Notes: generated from the letters alone by a model not told the origin. A stretch of 64,000 bases of DNA from Achatina immaculata (GCA_009760885.1 CM019704.1:12422303-12486302); one strand, 5' to 3'; counted from the first letter of the stretch, positions 1 to 11,861 are shown. Translations and numbers: made by a program.

Positions 1-281
1 AGAGTATTACTGTCCACAACACAAAAAGAAGTGGAAATACTGATTATGTCAGTCCATAAGAATGGTGAAGAGCAAAATCTCTATCTTAATGCAAATAAAA
101 CTAAATTGATGAAAACTGACAAAAATAATAAAGCAGCTGAAATATATGTCAATGAGGAAAAACTGGAAGAGGCAGAGAGTTGTGAATATCTTGGATCATT
201 ACTGACTAATAATGGAGATACAATGAAGGAAATTAAAAGGACATCTATCACTCTTCAGAAAGTAAAACTAAACAAGCTGTG
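1..281 (+). mobile_element. LINE-A copy 1, reverse transcriptase part (RTE-like), left of an insertion
   Basis: This is a fragment of an RTE-like LINE reverse transcriptase, read on the + strand from just after the YADD active site. The frame from 31 contains the KTKLM and YLGSLLTNN motifs that follow the palm in this family. It aligns with the better copies at 8585-8880 and 45395-45690. It stops at 281-294 (GTGGAGAGGAACAGAT), where LINE-B copy 1 is inserted, and resumes at 2998. The element is dead: it is truncated by the window edge and interrupted. Confidence 0.85.
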
Positions 282-294
282 GAGAGGAACAGAT
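282..294. repeat. Target-site duplication of LINE-B copy 1 (left half; right half 2985-2997)
   Basis: GAGAGGAACAGAT occurs at 282-294 and again at 2985-2997, exactly at the two ends of the reverse-oriented LINE-B. In the uninterrupted LINE-A copies (8873 and 45679) the same stretch occurs once. This proves a nested insertion of LINE-B into LINE-A. Confidence 0.85.
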
Positions 295-2984
295 TTCTCT
301 CTCTCTCTCTGAACCTTAAGTGCCCAGGGCACATGGGGCTTCCGGAAGGGTTTTCCACAAATACCTGTCCTTCGCTTTTTTTTTCTGCTCTTGCCCAGGT
401 GAGCCCTCTATTGCTCAACATCCTTTCTGTTGTTCTTCTCCATGTCTCTTTTGGTCTACCCTTACTTCTGTTCCCCTGTGGTGTCCATCTTAGTGCTATT
501 TTTGGTAGTGAGTTGTCAGTCATTCGGAGCACATGTCCCAACCATCGCCAGCGTCTTTGCTCAATAATTGTTGTCAGTGGCTTCATCTGCATTTCTGCCA
601 ATAAGATTTTATTTCTTATGGTGTTTGGCCAAAATATTTTTCTGATTCTTCGTAAACATTTAGTCTGGAAAGAATTCAACTTGTTTTCTATGGTTTTGGT
701 GATTTTCCAGCATTCACTTCCATAGAGTAGTACACTTTGAACATTACTCTTAAATATCCTGATTTTCATATTTATGCTTAGTTTTTTTGATTTCCATATA
801 GTCTGCAGCATTGCAAAAGCCTGGTTTGCTCTAATAAGTCCGCTGTTGATGTCCTCTGTGCTGTCTCCATTTTCTACTACTCTGCTGCCAAGGTATATAA
901 ATTCGTTGACCTCCTCCACTAACTTGCTATCTACTCTGAGTACAATTCTGTTCATATTTTGCTTCATTAACTTTGTCTTTCCTACGTTGATCTTTAGTCC
1001 TATATTGTTTGCATTCTGAGTTAGCTTGTTTATTTTATCTTGCATATCTTTGTGACTGCTTGATAACAGACAAATGTCATCCGCAAAGTCAAGGTCCTCC
1101 AGCACTGTGTCAAGGGTCCATTATAATCCTCTGCGTTTGTCTGATGTTGCCTCCCTCATTAACCAATCTACTGCCAAGATAAATAATGTTGGTGATAGTA
1201 CACATCCCTGTTTCACTCCTGTTTGTACCCTAAAGCTGCTGGAAGTACGTTCTCCACAGATAACTTTGCACTGAAAACCCTCGTATAGGGCTTTGATTAT
1301 ATTAACTATTTTAGGGGGGAGGCCATGCCATCTTAGGATTTTCCACAGTGCATCTCTGTTGACACTGTCAAAGGCTTTCTCAAAATCTATGAATAATGCA
1401 TATATTGTGCTATGCCACTCATTTTCCTGTTCTAATATTTGTCTAAGTACAAATATGTGATCTATGCATGATCTTCCTTTCCTAAATCCTGCCTGCTCTT
1501 TCCGAAGTTTTTCCTCAAGTGTTGGTACAATTCTGTTGATGATTATTCTGCAAAATACTTTACTGGTGAGTGGCAGTAGGGTAATGCCTCTCCAGTTCCC
1601 GCAATCTCTGAGGTCACCCTTCTTTGGTAGTTTTACTATAAGCCCAGTTTTCCACTCCTCTGGGGCTTTTTCTAGATCCCAAATTTGTTGTAATATCCGG
1701 CAAAGTTGTTTTGGTGTTTCTGTTTCTTCTGCTTTCAACATCTCAGCAGTCACTTCATCTTCACCTGGTGCCCTGTCTTATTTTAGCTTCTTTATCGCCT
1801 CCTTTACTTCATTTATTGTTATTGGTCCTGTATTGATGTTTAGTTCCATTTTTGCTTCATGTATGTCTATTGTTTGTGCTGCTTGTGTTCTGTTTAGTAG
1901 GGTATTAAAGTGTTCCCTCCATCTTTCAATTTTTTCTCTTTCTCCACTGACCAGTTGTCCATTTTGTGTCCTTACTGCACTTTCACATCTTATGTTGAAG
2001 TTACCTGTCATCTGCTTTGTGATTTTATATATGGTTTTCATGTCATTTGTATATGCTGCTTTCTCTGCTGTTTCTGCTAAGTTGTCATAGTACTGACGTT
2101 TATCTTGACGGCATGATTCCTTCACTTCTTTGTCTTTTTGTGTATAATTACTTACAATTTGTTCTTTAAGCTGTTGTGATTTAGTGTTCAGTAATTTTTT
2201 CTTGATTTCTTTTCTTTGCTCTATCTTTTCCCATGTGGTCTTGCTTATCCATTCCTCTTTTCTCCTTTTCCATATCCCAGCACCTCTTTTGCTGTTTCCT
2301 GTAGTGTTTTATTGAACTCTAATATGGACATTTCTTCTTCGTCTTGTAGGACACGGAAGCGGTTCTTAAGTACTATTGAGAATTCATTTCTTGTATCAAA
2401 ACATATCTTTCTGTGTTCTCTGATTTTGGCTTTCCTTAATTTTAGTTTTATTTTTGCTACCAGAAGGTTGTGATCACTTCCTACATCTGCTCCTTTCCTT
2501 GCTCGCACATCTTGTAGTGACCGTTTCCACTTGTTGTTTATTAGTATGTGATCGATTTGGTTTTCTGTGGTTTTATCTGGTGACCTCCAAATCACCTTAT
2601 GGATGTTTTTGTGTTGGAAAATTGTCCCTCCGATGGTCATCATGTTTTCTTCACAGAAACTGCAGTCTTTCTCCATTTTCATTTATTTCTCCGATTCCTT
2701 CTCTTCCCATGATTCTTCTTCTATCTTCATTTCTTTTACATACTTTTGCATTGAAGTCGCCCAAGATGAGTAGCATATCATGCTTGGGTATTGTTTCTAC
2801 TGTGGCTTGGAGGCTGTTGTAAAAATCTTCTTTTAATTCCTCTTCAGCTGCTTCTGTTGGTGCATAACAAACTATAATAAACAGCTTCGTGAATCTTGAG
2901 TTGAACCGTGCATATAATAATCTCTCATTTATTGGGGTCCATTTCAGCAATGCTCTTGATGCTTCTTTTGTTATAATCAATGCT
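295..2984 (-). mobile_element. LINE-B copy 1, RTE-like retrotransposon, 5'-truncated and decayed
   Basis: The minus strand encodes pieces of an apurinic-type endonuclease followed by a reverse transcriptase. From high to low coordinate: endonuclease with the GDFNAKV motif (2651-2980) and its C-terminal half with GSDHNLL (2245-2682), linker (1778-2125), RT fingers and palm with NNWRGITLLP-like and QAGFRKGRSCIDH motifs (1121-1753, where motif A reads FIDFEKAFD), and FADD plus thumb and C-terminal region ending RGRPKETWRRT (down to about 330). Several frameshifts and stops separate these pieces. The 5' end starts inside the endonuclease, about 500 bp into the longer copy at 54972-58149. The 3' end carries an (AG)n-type tail at 295-311. 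Family placement in the RTE group is from overall domain order and motifs. Confidence 0.88.
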
Positions 2985-2997
2985 GAGAGGAACAGAT

Positions 2998-3455
2998 ATA
3001 ACTACAAAAATAAGATTTTTAAGGGCATGCATCTTTCCCATCGCAACATGCTTGTGAGACCTGGACACTTAGCAAAACAGCTGAGAAACACATTAAATGC
3101 CTTTGAATATAAATGCTACAGAAGAGTCCTTCAGATATCATGTTTGCAAAAAAGAACAAATATATCCATTCTACAAGAACTTAATACTGAAGAAGGTTGG
3201 CTAGTAAAGAAGATTAAACAGAGAAAACTTAAATGTTTTGGACATATTAGACGTCATGGTAATTTAGAGAAGACAGTCTTGGAAGGGTATATAATGGGAA
3301 AAAGAAAGAGAAGAAGACCAAGGTGAAGATGGCGTCAAGACGTTGATGATTTATGAATGGATGCATCAGCAGCAGGGTATCTTACTTACAACCGAGAGGC
3401 CTGCAGGAGAGCTGTTAGGGAGGCAAAGTTCCACAGGGGGCATGCATATGACTGA
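2998..3455 (+). mobile_element. LINE-A copy 1, 3' part, right of the LINE-B insertion
   Basis: This continues the element at 1-281. The frame from 2889 encodes the C-terminal region typical of these LINEs (GHLAKQLRNTLNAFEYKCYR, then CFGHIRRHGNLEKT and GKRKRRRPR) and then degenerates. It aligns with 8885-9450 and 32763-33087. Unlike those copies it does not end in a clean (GAAT)n tail. Confidence 0.85.
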
Positions 3456-3459
3456 GAAA

Positions 3460-3985
3460 TAAATCATTCGTTCAGAACTCAGTTGCTCATTCACTTGTAC
3501 AGAAATTACTCATTCAGATCATTCACTCACCAAAAAAATCACTCACTTAGAAATCACTCGCTCAGAATTTAGTCAGTATGTCACTCAGCTAAAAAATGTA
3601 TTATTTAGAACTTGATCATTTGTTCATTTACTCACCCAGAAATCACTCATTTATTCAGAATTCTATCATTTGTTCACTCACTCACCAAGAAATCACTCAT
3701 TTATTCAGAACCTAATCATTTGTTCACTCACTCACCAAGAAATCACTATTTATTCAGAACTCTATCATTTGTTCAATCACTCACCGAGAAATCACTCACT
3801 GACTCGCTTATCTAGAACTGAGTCACCCAAAAATCATTCATTTATTCAGAATTCAGACAATCATTTAACTCAGAACATCTGTTCACCCAGAAATCACTCA
3901 CTCAGAACCAAATTAATCATTCGCTCAGAACTCACACACTCATTCATTTCTCGGTTAGTTCGCTTCTCAGAACAGAATCAGTGAG
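3460..3985. repeat. Degenerate tandem repeat rich in TCACTCA/TCAGAA motifs
   Basis: The stretch is built of variants of CATTTGTTCACTCACTCACC and AAGAAATCACTCATTTATTC. The clearest part, 3605-3800, has about four units of roughly 50 bp. It begins directly downstream of the LINE-A 3' end and stops just before the polypyrimidine tract of the kish-B exon. No coding role is seen. Confidence 0.7.
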
Positions 3986-4021
3986 CACCCATCACTTTGT
4001 TTTTTCTTATTTTCTTGTCAG

Positions 4022-4153
4022 CCTACTCATTTGAAGGCATTCTTATCGTAAGCCTGTTGGTGATATGTACGTGTGCCTACATGCGACGAGTTCCAAGACT
4101 CAGACAGTGGTTCCTATCAGAGAGAAAAGGATTTCTGGGAGTGTTTTACAAAG
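4022..4153 (+). CDS. TMEM167B: kish-B (TMEM167B) homologue, internal coding exon
   Basis: Kish proteins are very small Golgi/early secretory-pathway membrane proteins needed for constitutive secretion. This 132-bp exon is preceded by a strong pyrimidine tract ending CTTGTCAG (AG at 4020-4021) and followed by the donor GTAACT (4154). It encodes 43 residues beginning [19 protein letters not shown], then [16 protein letters not shown] and GVFYK. Order and spacing match the first two thirds of vertebrate TMEM167B (VCTCAY, VPRL, LLSEKKG and GVFYK motifs, cited from general knowledge of the family). The exon begins with the last two bases of a codon and ends with the first base of one. The start codon and the first residues should lie in an upstream exon outside this window. 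The remainder is at 18970-19052. Kish-A (TMEM167A) is the alternative, but the VPRL and GVFYK motifs favour kish-B. Confidence 0.93.
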
Positions 4154-4205
4154 GTAACTGATTTGACCACGTACAGATAAGAAATGCATGGTTCTTAATC
4201 CTGTA

Positions 4206-5446
4206 TGAGGTGGCATTGGAAAGTTCCTAGACTTGTCCTTTTTCAAATACAGGCTGACCTTATATAAATTTGGTCACCATGCCCTTCGAAATGGCCCCCA
4301 TAGGAATCCCCATGAAAATAGTCCCCATGGGAATGTACACATTGACCCCAGTGCCTCTTTCACGCATCAGAAGAACCACAGAAGTCCTTTCCCTGTGGCC
4401 ATCCCGTAACACCAACAGTTATATTTGGATTTCTTCTGTGGTGTCACAGCAAAGCCCCTTCAGCTTCAGTTTCATTTTCTGGAACAAAGCGTAGTCACAC
4501 AGGGGTAGGTCAGGAGACTGCATCATTTTGTGGGTGGATGCAGTTTGTGATGCAGCAATGTGTGACATAGTTTCAGTCTTCTTCTTGCACATCTTCTCTC
4601 AAGTGCCTCAAAATGTTGCAGCTAAAAGAAAAATCAGAACTCACTGTAGTGCTGAGAGGAACATGTTCTCAGTGAATGACGGCCTTGGCATTTTAAGAAA
4701 TGATGAGCATGTTTTTGCTGTACTCAAGACCTTCCTTTGGTCTTAGCTCTTCCACTGACAACTGTTGTTTTGTCTCCAGATCCAGCAGCCATTAATCCAG
4801 ATTTCATCACCATTGATGACCCTAGAGATGAGAGTTTGTTTGTCATTAGTCGTCTGACAGAACTTAAGGCACATGTCAAGACACTGCTCACTTTTGATCA
4901 TTGTCAAGAGTTAAGAAAAAAACTTTGCAGCAACATGATGCATGTTCAAGTTTTCCATGAGGATCTCCTGCCAGACTCCATAACTTATTCTAGCCTTGTG
5001 GGAGAGCTGATAGATTGTTTGTTGATGGTCCTCATGGAGAAATTTACCAGTTTTTTTTAAAAAAATTTTCTGGCATTGTGCTGGTGATTGGTTGCCCTGT
5101 CATCATCTTGAACAGATACTTGACTGACCCTGAAACATGCGTTCCACTGTTTGATGTAAAGAATGTTCACCAAAAGCCTGAAGAAAAATGTTGAGGGTCT
5201 TAGCAGATTTGCTGAGCTTCATTAAAAATTTTATGTAGATGGACTGCTTGAATTTATCAGCCATCATAATGATCACAGTGCAGTCCTAATACAAAGTCAC
5301 AGAACTGCCTGTACAAATTGAACACATGTAGATAGTACAACATAAAGTGCCAGACTGACGCAGCAGGCTTCGGGGTAATGACCTTCGGTGACCCACATGT
5401 ACTTGTCATGGCAAGTTGTCTTGAAACTTTCTGATACCATCTTGTA
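4206..5446 (-). mobile_element. Mariner-family DNA transposon, decayed (GVQW3/FLJ37770-type transposase)
   Basis: On the minus strand a broken transposase starts MADKFKQS at 5264. It shows AFGEHSLHQTVER, HQQTIYQLSHKARISYGVW, QEILMENLNM, then GDEIW (first catalytic Asp region) and finally SPDLPLCDYALF plus KMKLKLKG (third catalytic Asp region), with a stop at 4419. Several stops and frameshifts lie between, and the block carrying the second catalytic Asp is missing. The ends look like degenerate terminal repeats: TGAGGTGGCATTGGAAAGTT at 4206 and, inverted, AAACTTTCTGATACCATCTT at 5424-5443. About 1.24 kb is normal for a mariner. It is inactive. Confidence 0.85.
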
Positions 5447-5530
5447 TAGGATGTTGTTTAAAGCAAAAAGTACAAACACCTTTATTCATTAAAGAGTACA
5501 CAGTTAAGAGTTTTATATATGTATACCAGA

Positions 5531-5781
5531 AAATATGGGCACTTACACCATATCCCTATGTGCCTCTAAGGAAAATATGGGCACTAACACCATATCCTTA
5601 TGTGCCTCTAAGAAAAATATGGGCACTAACACCATATCCCTATGTGCCTCTAAGAAAAATATGGGCACTAACACCATATCCCTATGTGCCTCTAAGGAAA
5701 ATATGGGCACTAACACCATATCCCTATGTGCCTCTAAGGAAAATATGGGCACTTACACCATATCCCTATGTGCCTCTAAGG
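5531..5781. repeat. 42-bp minisatellite, six units
   Basis: Units contain AAAATATGGGCACTAACACC then ATATCCCTATGTGCCTCTAAGG and are almost identical. The period is divisible by three, so three frames stay open (for example IWALTPYPYVPLRK). I regard this as a by-product, not a gene. Confidence 0.93.
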
Positions 5782-6004
5782 TAAGGCTGTTCCTGGGAAT
5801 TTTTCAACAAACTGCTCCCGCACTAAATCGGTGTATGTACTGCCTTCTCGAAATACGGGGTCCGGCATAAAGCATAGCTGGATTTTAAAAATGGAAAATA
5901 AACGCTATATACGTTTTTGGTTTAAAAAAAAAAAAAAAGTGAAATGAAACTCAGAAAAGTGGGTATTTTTATTATTACTGACAATCATATTTAGGTTTTG
6001 AAAA
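5782..6004 (-). mobile_element. Internal fragment of the TIR transposon embedded in the minisatellite
   Basis: About 220 bp here (GGCTGTTCCTGGGAATTTTT through CAATCATATTTAGGTTTTGA) match 10463-10684 closely, including the poly-A run and its flanks. At the source these bases code for the N-terminal part of the transposase on the minus strand. The fragment has no terminal repeats and both its edges pass directly into minisatellite units. Confidence 0.85.
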
Positions 6005-6009
6005 TATGA

Positions 6010-6900
6010 AAATATTTGAAATATGGGCACTAACACCATATCCCTATGTGCCTCTAAGGAAAATATGGGCACTAACACTATATCCCTATGTGCCTCTAAG
6101 GCATGACAGGATTACTTTTACTTTGTAAGGTGAGAAAATATGGGCACTAAAACCATATCCCTATGTGCCTCTAAGGCATGACAGGATTACTTTTACTTTG
6201 TAAGGTGAGAAAATATGGGCACTAACACCATATCCCTATGTGCCTCTAAGGCATGACAGGATTACCTTTAATTTGTAAGCTGAGAAAATATGGGCACTAA
6301 AACCATATCCCTATGTGCCTCTAAGGCATGACAGGATTACTTTTACTTTGTAAGGTGAGAAAATATGGGCACTAAAACCATATCCCTATGTGCCTCTAAG
6401 GCATGACAGGATTACTTTTACTTTGTAAGGTGAGAAAATATGGGCACTAAAACCATATCCCTATGTGCCTCTAAGGCATGACAGGATTACTTTTACTTTG
6501 TAAGGTGAGAAAATATGGGCACTAAAACCATATCCCTATGTGCCTCTAAGGCATGACAGGATTACCTTTACTTTGTAAGCTGAGAAAATATGGGAACTAA
6601 CACCATATCCCTATGTGCCTCTAAGGCATGACAGGATTACCTTTACTTTGTAAGCTGAGAAAATATGGGCACTAAAACCATATCCCTATGTGCCTCAAAG
6701 GCATGACAGGATTGCCTTTACTTTGTAAGGTGAGAAAATATGAGCAACTAAAACCATATCCCTATGTGCCTCAAAGGCGTGACAGGATTGCCTTTACTTT
6801 GTAAGCTGAGAAAATATGGGCACTAAAACCATATTCCTATGTGCCTCAAAGGCATGACAGGATTGCCTTTACTTTGTAAGGTGAGAAAATATGGGCACTA
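6010..6900. repeat. 75-bp compound minisatellite (42-bp core plus 33-bp linker), about 10 units
   Basis: After the embedded transposon fragment the 42-bp core is at first repeated twice. It then appears joined to a 33-bp linker (CATGACAGGATTACTTTTAC, then TTTGTAAGGTGAG), giving a 75-bp period up to the LINE-A insertion. Unit variants (GGCACTAAAACC/GGCACTAACACC, TCTAAGG/TCAAAGG) show local homogenisation. The array resumes at 9468 on the far side of LINE-A. Confidence 0.92.
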
Positions 6901-6908
6901 ACATCATA

Positions 6909-9467
6909 AAAATTGGTACAGAAAGAACAGAAGATGAAGGACATGTTGTAGGGACATTCAGCATAGGACATAGAAATGAGGCAGGTGACAGTCTAATGGC
7001 TTTTTGCATGGAAAATCAGCTTATGATTGCTAACACACTTTTTAAACAATATCTAAGAAGACTTTACACATGGACATCACCGGATGGGAAAACCAAGAAT
7101 CATATAGATTACATTTTAGTGCAAAGAAGGTGGAGATCAAGTATAACATCAGCAAAAGCTTTACCAAGTGCTGATTGTGACATGGACCATGAGTTATTAA
7201 TAGCAGACATGAAGATAAAGATAAAAAAGACAATTGCACGATCAAGACCACTCCGCTTTGATCTTACAAAAATACCAGAACAATACGGTATAGAAGTGAA
7301 GAACCGCTTTGAAATCCTGAAGGCTGTACAGGAGGAGATGACACCAGATGATTTGGCTACACAAGCCAGAGATATCTTAATAACAACAGCTAAAGACGTG
7401 GTTCCAGTAAAGAAAACACAAAATAATGGATGGATTACAGCAGGCACACTAAAGCTGATAAAACAACGTAAAGAAATGAAGACTCAGTGGAAAGTGACAA
7501 ACAACTACAAAGAGAAATATACATCTTTAACAAAAGAAGTACGAAGAAACATAAGAAAAGACAAAAAACAATACATACAAGATTGTTGTGAAAGAATAGA
7601 AGGATATCAGAAGTATGGAAGAGACAGTGAAATGTTTAAAGAAATGAAGACATTGACGAGAAATGTCACACCTAAGCTAAATGTAATTTGTGACAAGATG
7701 GGGAGTACCTTGACAGAGACAGAGGAAATTGTAGAAAGATGGAAGGAATATTGCAGAGGAATGTATGATGCTGACTGTGCAAGCAGAAATCAATAGTGTG
7801 ATTTATTATTGGAGGAGAAAGAACCTGAACCGACAGTAGAAGAAGTTTTATGGCCTATAAAGAATCTGAAAAATGGTAAATCACCAGGATGTGATGAGAT
7901 AACAGCTGAATTTATTAAAGCAGAAGGAAAGGAATGTGCAACAATCTATCATGCACTATGTAAAAAGATATGGCATTCAGGTATTTGGCCAAAAGCATTG
8001 AAAAGAACTATATTCATACCACTGCCAAAAAAGGGTAACCTGAAATTATGCACGAACTACACAACTGTTGCCCTGATTAGTCATGCCAGTAAAATTCTGT
8101 TAAAGATCATAATGGGTAGACTTCATAAGAAAATAGAAGAAGTCAGTATGGTCCAAGCTGGTTTCAGGCAAGGAAGAGGATCAAGAGATCATATATTCAA
8201 TGTAAAATTAATAATAGAGAAATGCAGAGAGTTTAATGTGAATCTATATTTATCCTTTATAGACTACTCAAAGGCATTTGATTGTGTACAATACCAGAAA
8301 CTTTGGGAATTAATGGAAAAAATGGGGATTTCCAACACATTTGATACAATTAACATCACTGCTGTATCTAGACCAACAAGCAGCAGTAAGAATAAATGGT
8401 GAAACAACAACTTGGTTTGATATAAAACAAGGGGTCCGTCAGGGGTGCATATTGTCACCTTACTTATTTAACTTGTATACTGAAAATATAATGAGGAATG
8501 TTAGAGAAGATGTAACAAAGAATATTACGATCCCATAACAATTGGAGATTATGAAATACCAGAGATTAGATATGCTGATGACACAGTATTACTGTCCACA
8601 ACACAAAAAGGAATGGAAAAACTAATTATGTCAGTCCGTAAGAACAGCGAAGAGCAAAACCTCTGTCTTAATGCGAAGAAGACTAAATTGATGACGACTG
8701 ACAAAACAAACAAGGCAGCTGATATATGTATCAATGAGGAAAAACTGGAAGAAGTGGAGAGTTTTGAATATCTTGGATCACTGCTAACTAATAATGGAAA
8801 TACAATGAGGGAGATTAAAAAGAGGACATCTATAGCTCTTCAGAAAGTAAAACAACTAAAGAATCTGTGGAGAGGAACAGAGATGAAGCAGAAAATAAGA
8901 TTTTTAATGACATGCATTTTTTCCAATCGCATCATATGCCTGTGAGACCTGGACACTTAACAAAACAGCTGAGAAACACATAAATGCCTTTGAATGTAAA
9001 TGCTACAGAAGAGTTCTTCAAATATCATGGACACAAAAAAGAACAAATATATCCATTCTACAAGAACTTAATATTGAAGAAGGCTGACTAGTAAAGAGGA
9101 TTAAAGAGAGGAAACTTAAATATTTTGAACACATTAAACGTCATGATAATCTAGAGAAAACTGTCTTGGAAGGATACATAATGGGAAAAAGAAAGATAGG
9201 AAGACCAAGGCGAAGATGGCTGCAAGACATCGTTGAGGATCTGCAAATGGATGCATCATCACCAAGGCGAAGATGGCTGCAAGACATCGTTGAGGATCTG
9301 CAAATGGATGCATCATCACCAAGGCGAAGATGGCTGCAAGACATCGTTGATGATCTGCAAATGGATGCATCAGCAGCAGGCCATCTTGCTCACAACCGAG
9401 TGGCCTGCAGGAGTGTTGTTAAGGAGGCAAAGTTCCACTTGGGACATGCAAATGAAATGAATGAATG
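6909..9467 (+). mobile_element. LINE-A copy 2, RTE-like, 5'-truncated, inserted in the 75-bp minisatellite
   Basis: Order on the + strand: second half of the endonuclease (6909-7200; CDMDHELL is the Asp-His site), a basic linker (to 7796), reverse transcriptase (7809-8600) with SPGCDEITAEFIKAEG, QAGFRQGRGSRDH, motif A SFIDYSKAFD, motif [14 protein letters not shown] and YADD at about 8572, thumb (8613-8945), and a basic C-terminus with GRPRRRW (to 9460). Frameshifts and stops separate the blocks. The 3' tail is a short (GAAT)n. The target duplication is AACATCATA (6900-6908) versus AACACCATA (9468-9476), which is minisatellite sequence. This is the most complete LINE-A here, but it lacks the endonuclease N-terminus and is not functional. 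Confidence 0.9.
9205..9375 (+). repeat. 57-bp in-frame triplication inside LINE-A copy 2
   Basis: Three adjacent copies of a 57-bp unit starting CCAAGGCGAAGATGGCTGCA encode 19 residues each (RRRWLQDIVEDLQMDASSP). The other LINE-A copies (3320-3370 and 32980-33010) show the segment once. The unit length preserves the reading frame. Confidence 0.9.
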
Positions 9468-9595
9468 AACACCATATCTCTGTGTGCCTCTAAGGCATGA
9501 CAGGATTACCTTTACTTTGTAAGCTGAGAAAATATGGGCACTAACACCATATCCCTATGTGCCTCTAAGGCATGACAAGATTGCCTTTACTTTTG
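9468..9595. repeat. Right remnant of the 75-bp minisatellite
   Basis: One and two-thirds units (ACCATATCTCTGTGTGCC, linker, core, partial linker) continue the array after the LINE-A insertion. The following 9596-9767 is AT-rich and without recognisable content. Confidence 0.85.
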
Positions 9596-9767
9596 TTTTA
9601 TAAACTTGAAAACAGTTTGTGGGTTATTGGCCTTGTATGTGCATTTATAATAGACATGTATGTAATGATTTGTTCTAATTTTAAGATTTGCTTTAGGACT
9701 ACAATATTCCACCATCATACATTTTTACCTACTCCTTCTGCCTATACTGTAGTACATAGTACTACAC

Positions 9768-11782
9768 GGTGTTCCATAAGTAACTGTGCGCCAGCCGAGT
9801 ATCAATTCCGGTATCGTAGTGATATCTTAATGTCTGCGGTATCTAGCCACATCTACCTGCCATGGCTGGAGTAGCTGATTAAAAAAATGTTACCTATTAT
9901 AAGCTAATCAGACACATACCTTATAACAAATGTTGAAAGTGACGTCATAGTTCCATCTATGCAAGCTTGAACATATTTAATTTTATTCACAAACATTTTT
10001 CTTAGTTCTGCTGGTGAAATGTTTCTTATGTGTGGGCGATTTCAGTAAACTTCAGATTGTATATTTTGTGTGTTAACATAATCCGAGAGGTGAAACCAGC
10101 CTTATCTGTAAAAAAGGTGACATCAAGAATATCAGCAATTTTAGTTTAAATGAGATTTGTAAACCATTCACAATAACCGAGTCGTTGTTCATGATCCACC
10201 GGCAGCAGTCATTTCACTGCTGTTACTTTATATGGGAAGAGTTTCACATTTTCTCTGACTGCTTTATGCGCTGTTGCAAGCCTGGTACTTTCCTGTTGTG
10301 TCAGCTTTCAAAAACCTTTTGATGGACTCCGAAGCATAGAGTCAGAAATATTCGATAACTTCTCCTTGTTAAGTTTAGATTGTCTCCCAGTATAGTGTGC
10401 ATCTGACACTGAGCTTGTTTCACAAAATTTCTCAATAAGTTTATAAACTGCATTGTGATAAGGTACGGCTGTTCCTGGGAATTTTTCAACAAACTGCTCC
10501 CGCACTAAATCAGTGTATGTACTGCCTTCTCGAAATACAGGGTCCAGCATAAAGCATAGCTAGATTTTAAAAATGGAAAATAAATAAACGCTATATATGT
10601 TTTTGGTAAAAAAAAAAAAAAGTGAAATGAAACTCAGAAAAGTGGGTATTTTTATTATTACTGACAATCATATTTAGGTTTTGAAAATTACGCTGATTAG
10701 ATGACTGCCATTACATTTGATACATTCAGCCAGGCGTCTGGAAAATTCCTACATAACACCATTTAACATGTTTAAATGGATATTTTGAATGCAGTGTCAG
10801 ATTCGATCTTTCAGGTCTGCAAATGACTGTGGTTGACTAGCATACACCGTGTTCTTGAGATACCCCCAACAAAAGAAGTTTGCGGCCGATAAATCCGGTA
10901 CCTTGCCGGCCAATGAATATCCCCAAATCTGAAAATAAAACAATTGGGAAGTTCTTGTTGCAGTATGGCCATGGACTGACGGGCTGTGCGGGCAGTTCCT
11001 CCATCTTGTTGAAACCATATTAGTCTCTTATTTCTATTGCCGAAGTCTGGAATGAAGTATTCAGTTAGCATCTGCACATAAAGGTCACTATTAACAGTAA
11101 GAGGATTCCAGGTACCAAAGCGTTCCTAACAGCTGATCGCTGAGGGCCAATCAGCAATGCAGACTTCTTGAATTCGTTCAGGTGTCTGTTGAGTTCTTGG
11201 ATGACCAGTAAACTTGTTATTAAGGCAATTAGCGGTTTCCTTAAATTTTTTGACCCACCTCAAAATTGTTTTCTCCTCCGATCGAGAACATTATCACGAG
11301 GATGCAACTCAAAACGGCGACAAAACTTTCATTGTACAGTAATAGACGATTCTCCACTTTTAAAATAAGTTTCAACGGTGAATGTGCGATGTTGTGTTTG
11401 CCAAGAAGCTATTGTTAAAAATGACCGTTTGTCTGCTTCATCTCTGCCGTCATGTTTTTTTTTCACACGTTTTCAGTTTCTGCTCGCTACGTCAGTTAAA
11501 TCCAGCTATGCTTTATGCCAGACCCTGTACATGCTCAACAAGAAAAATCTGCTCCTGTGGTTAAAGGACTATAGTGAATAAACTGATTTAAACTATTCAC
11601 CCATTGTGTGCTTCGACAACTGCTTCACTGCTTAACAACTGAATACACAAAGACAGACTGAATACAGCGAGTTCAACACACTAACGTACGCAGGTAGATG
11701 TGTTAGATCTGCAGTCATTAAGATATCACTACGATACTAGAATCGATACTAGGTTAGTGCACAGTTATTTTCCGAATGCACT
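9768..11782 (-). mobile_element. Tc1/mariner-superfamily DNA transposon with about 93-bp terminal inverted repeats, decayed
   Basis: The ends at 9768-9860 and 11690-11782 are inverted copies of each other (shared core GTATCGTAGTGATATCTTAATG, inner end ACATCTACCTGC), roughly 80 percent identical by eye. Inside, the minus strand carries a transposase in pieces. An N-terminal helix-turn-helix (10308-10550; EQFVEKFPGTAV, KLIEKFCETSSV, HYTGRQ) resembles the DUF4817-type domain of insect and mollusc transposons. A catalytic region (10797-11077) has IWFQQDGGTARTARQSM, where the Asp is a DDE residue, followed in another frame by a WPAR and GYLKNTVY block. Stops and frameshifts make it inactive. The DUF4817 name is from memory of the family; the terminal repeats and motifs are seen directly. 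Confidence 0.83.
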
Positions 11783-11845
11783 GTAGCATACACGTACCCC
11801 TACCACTGTCAGTGTATTGTAGTGCTATAACATTCCACCAGCATT
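11783..11845. repeat. Single 55-bp minisatellite unit left of LINE-E
   Basis: CATACACGTACCCCTACCAC...ATTCCACCAGCAT is one diverged unit of the array at 18244-18925. CCACCAGCAT (11836-11845) recurs at 18244-18253, so it is the likely target duplication of the LINE-E between them. Confidence 0.85.
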
Positions 11846-11861
11846 CCCCTGGGAACAAATG

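Noticed and set aside
279..2822. Plus-strand open frames of 148, 208 and 122 codons
   Set aside because: They are antisense shadows of the LINE-B endonuclease and reverse transcriptase.
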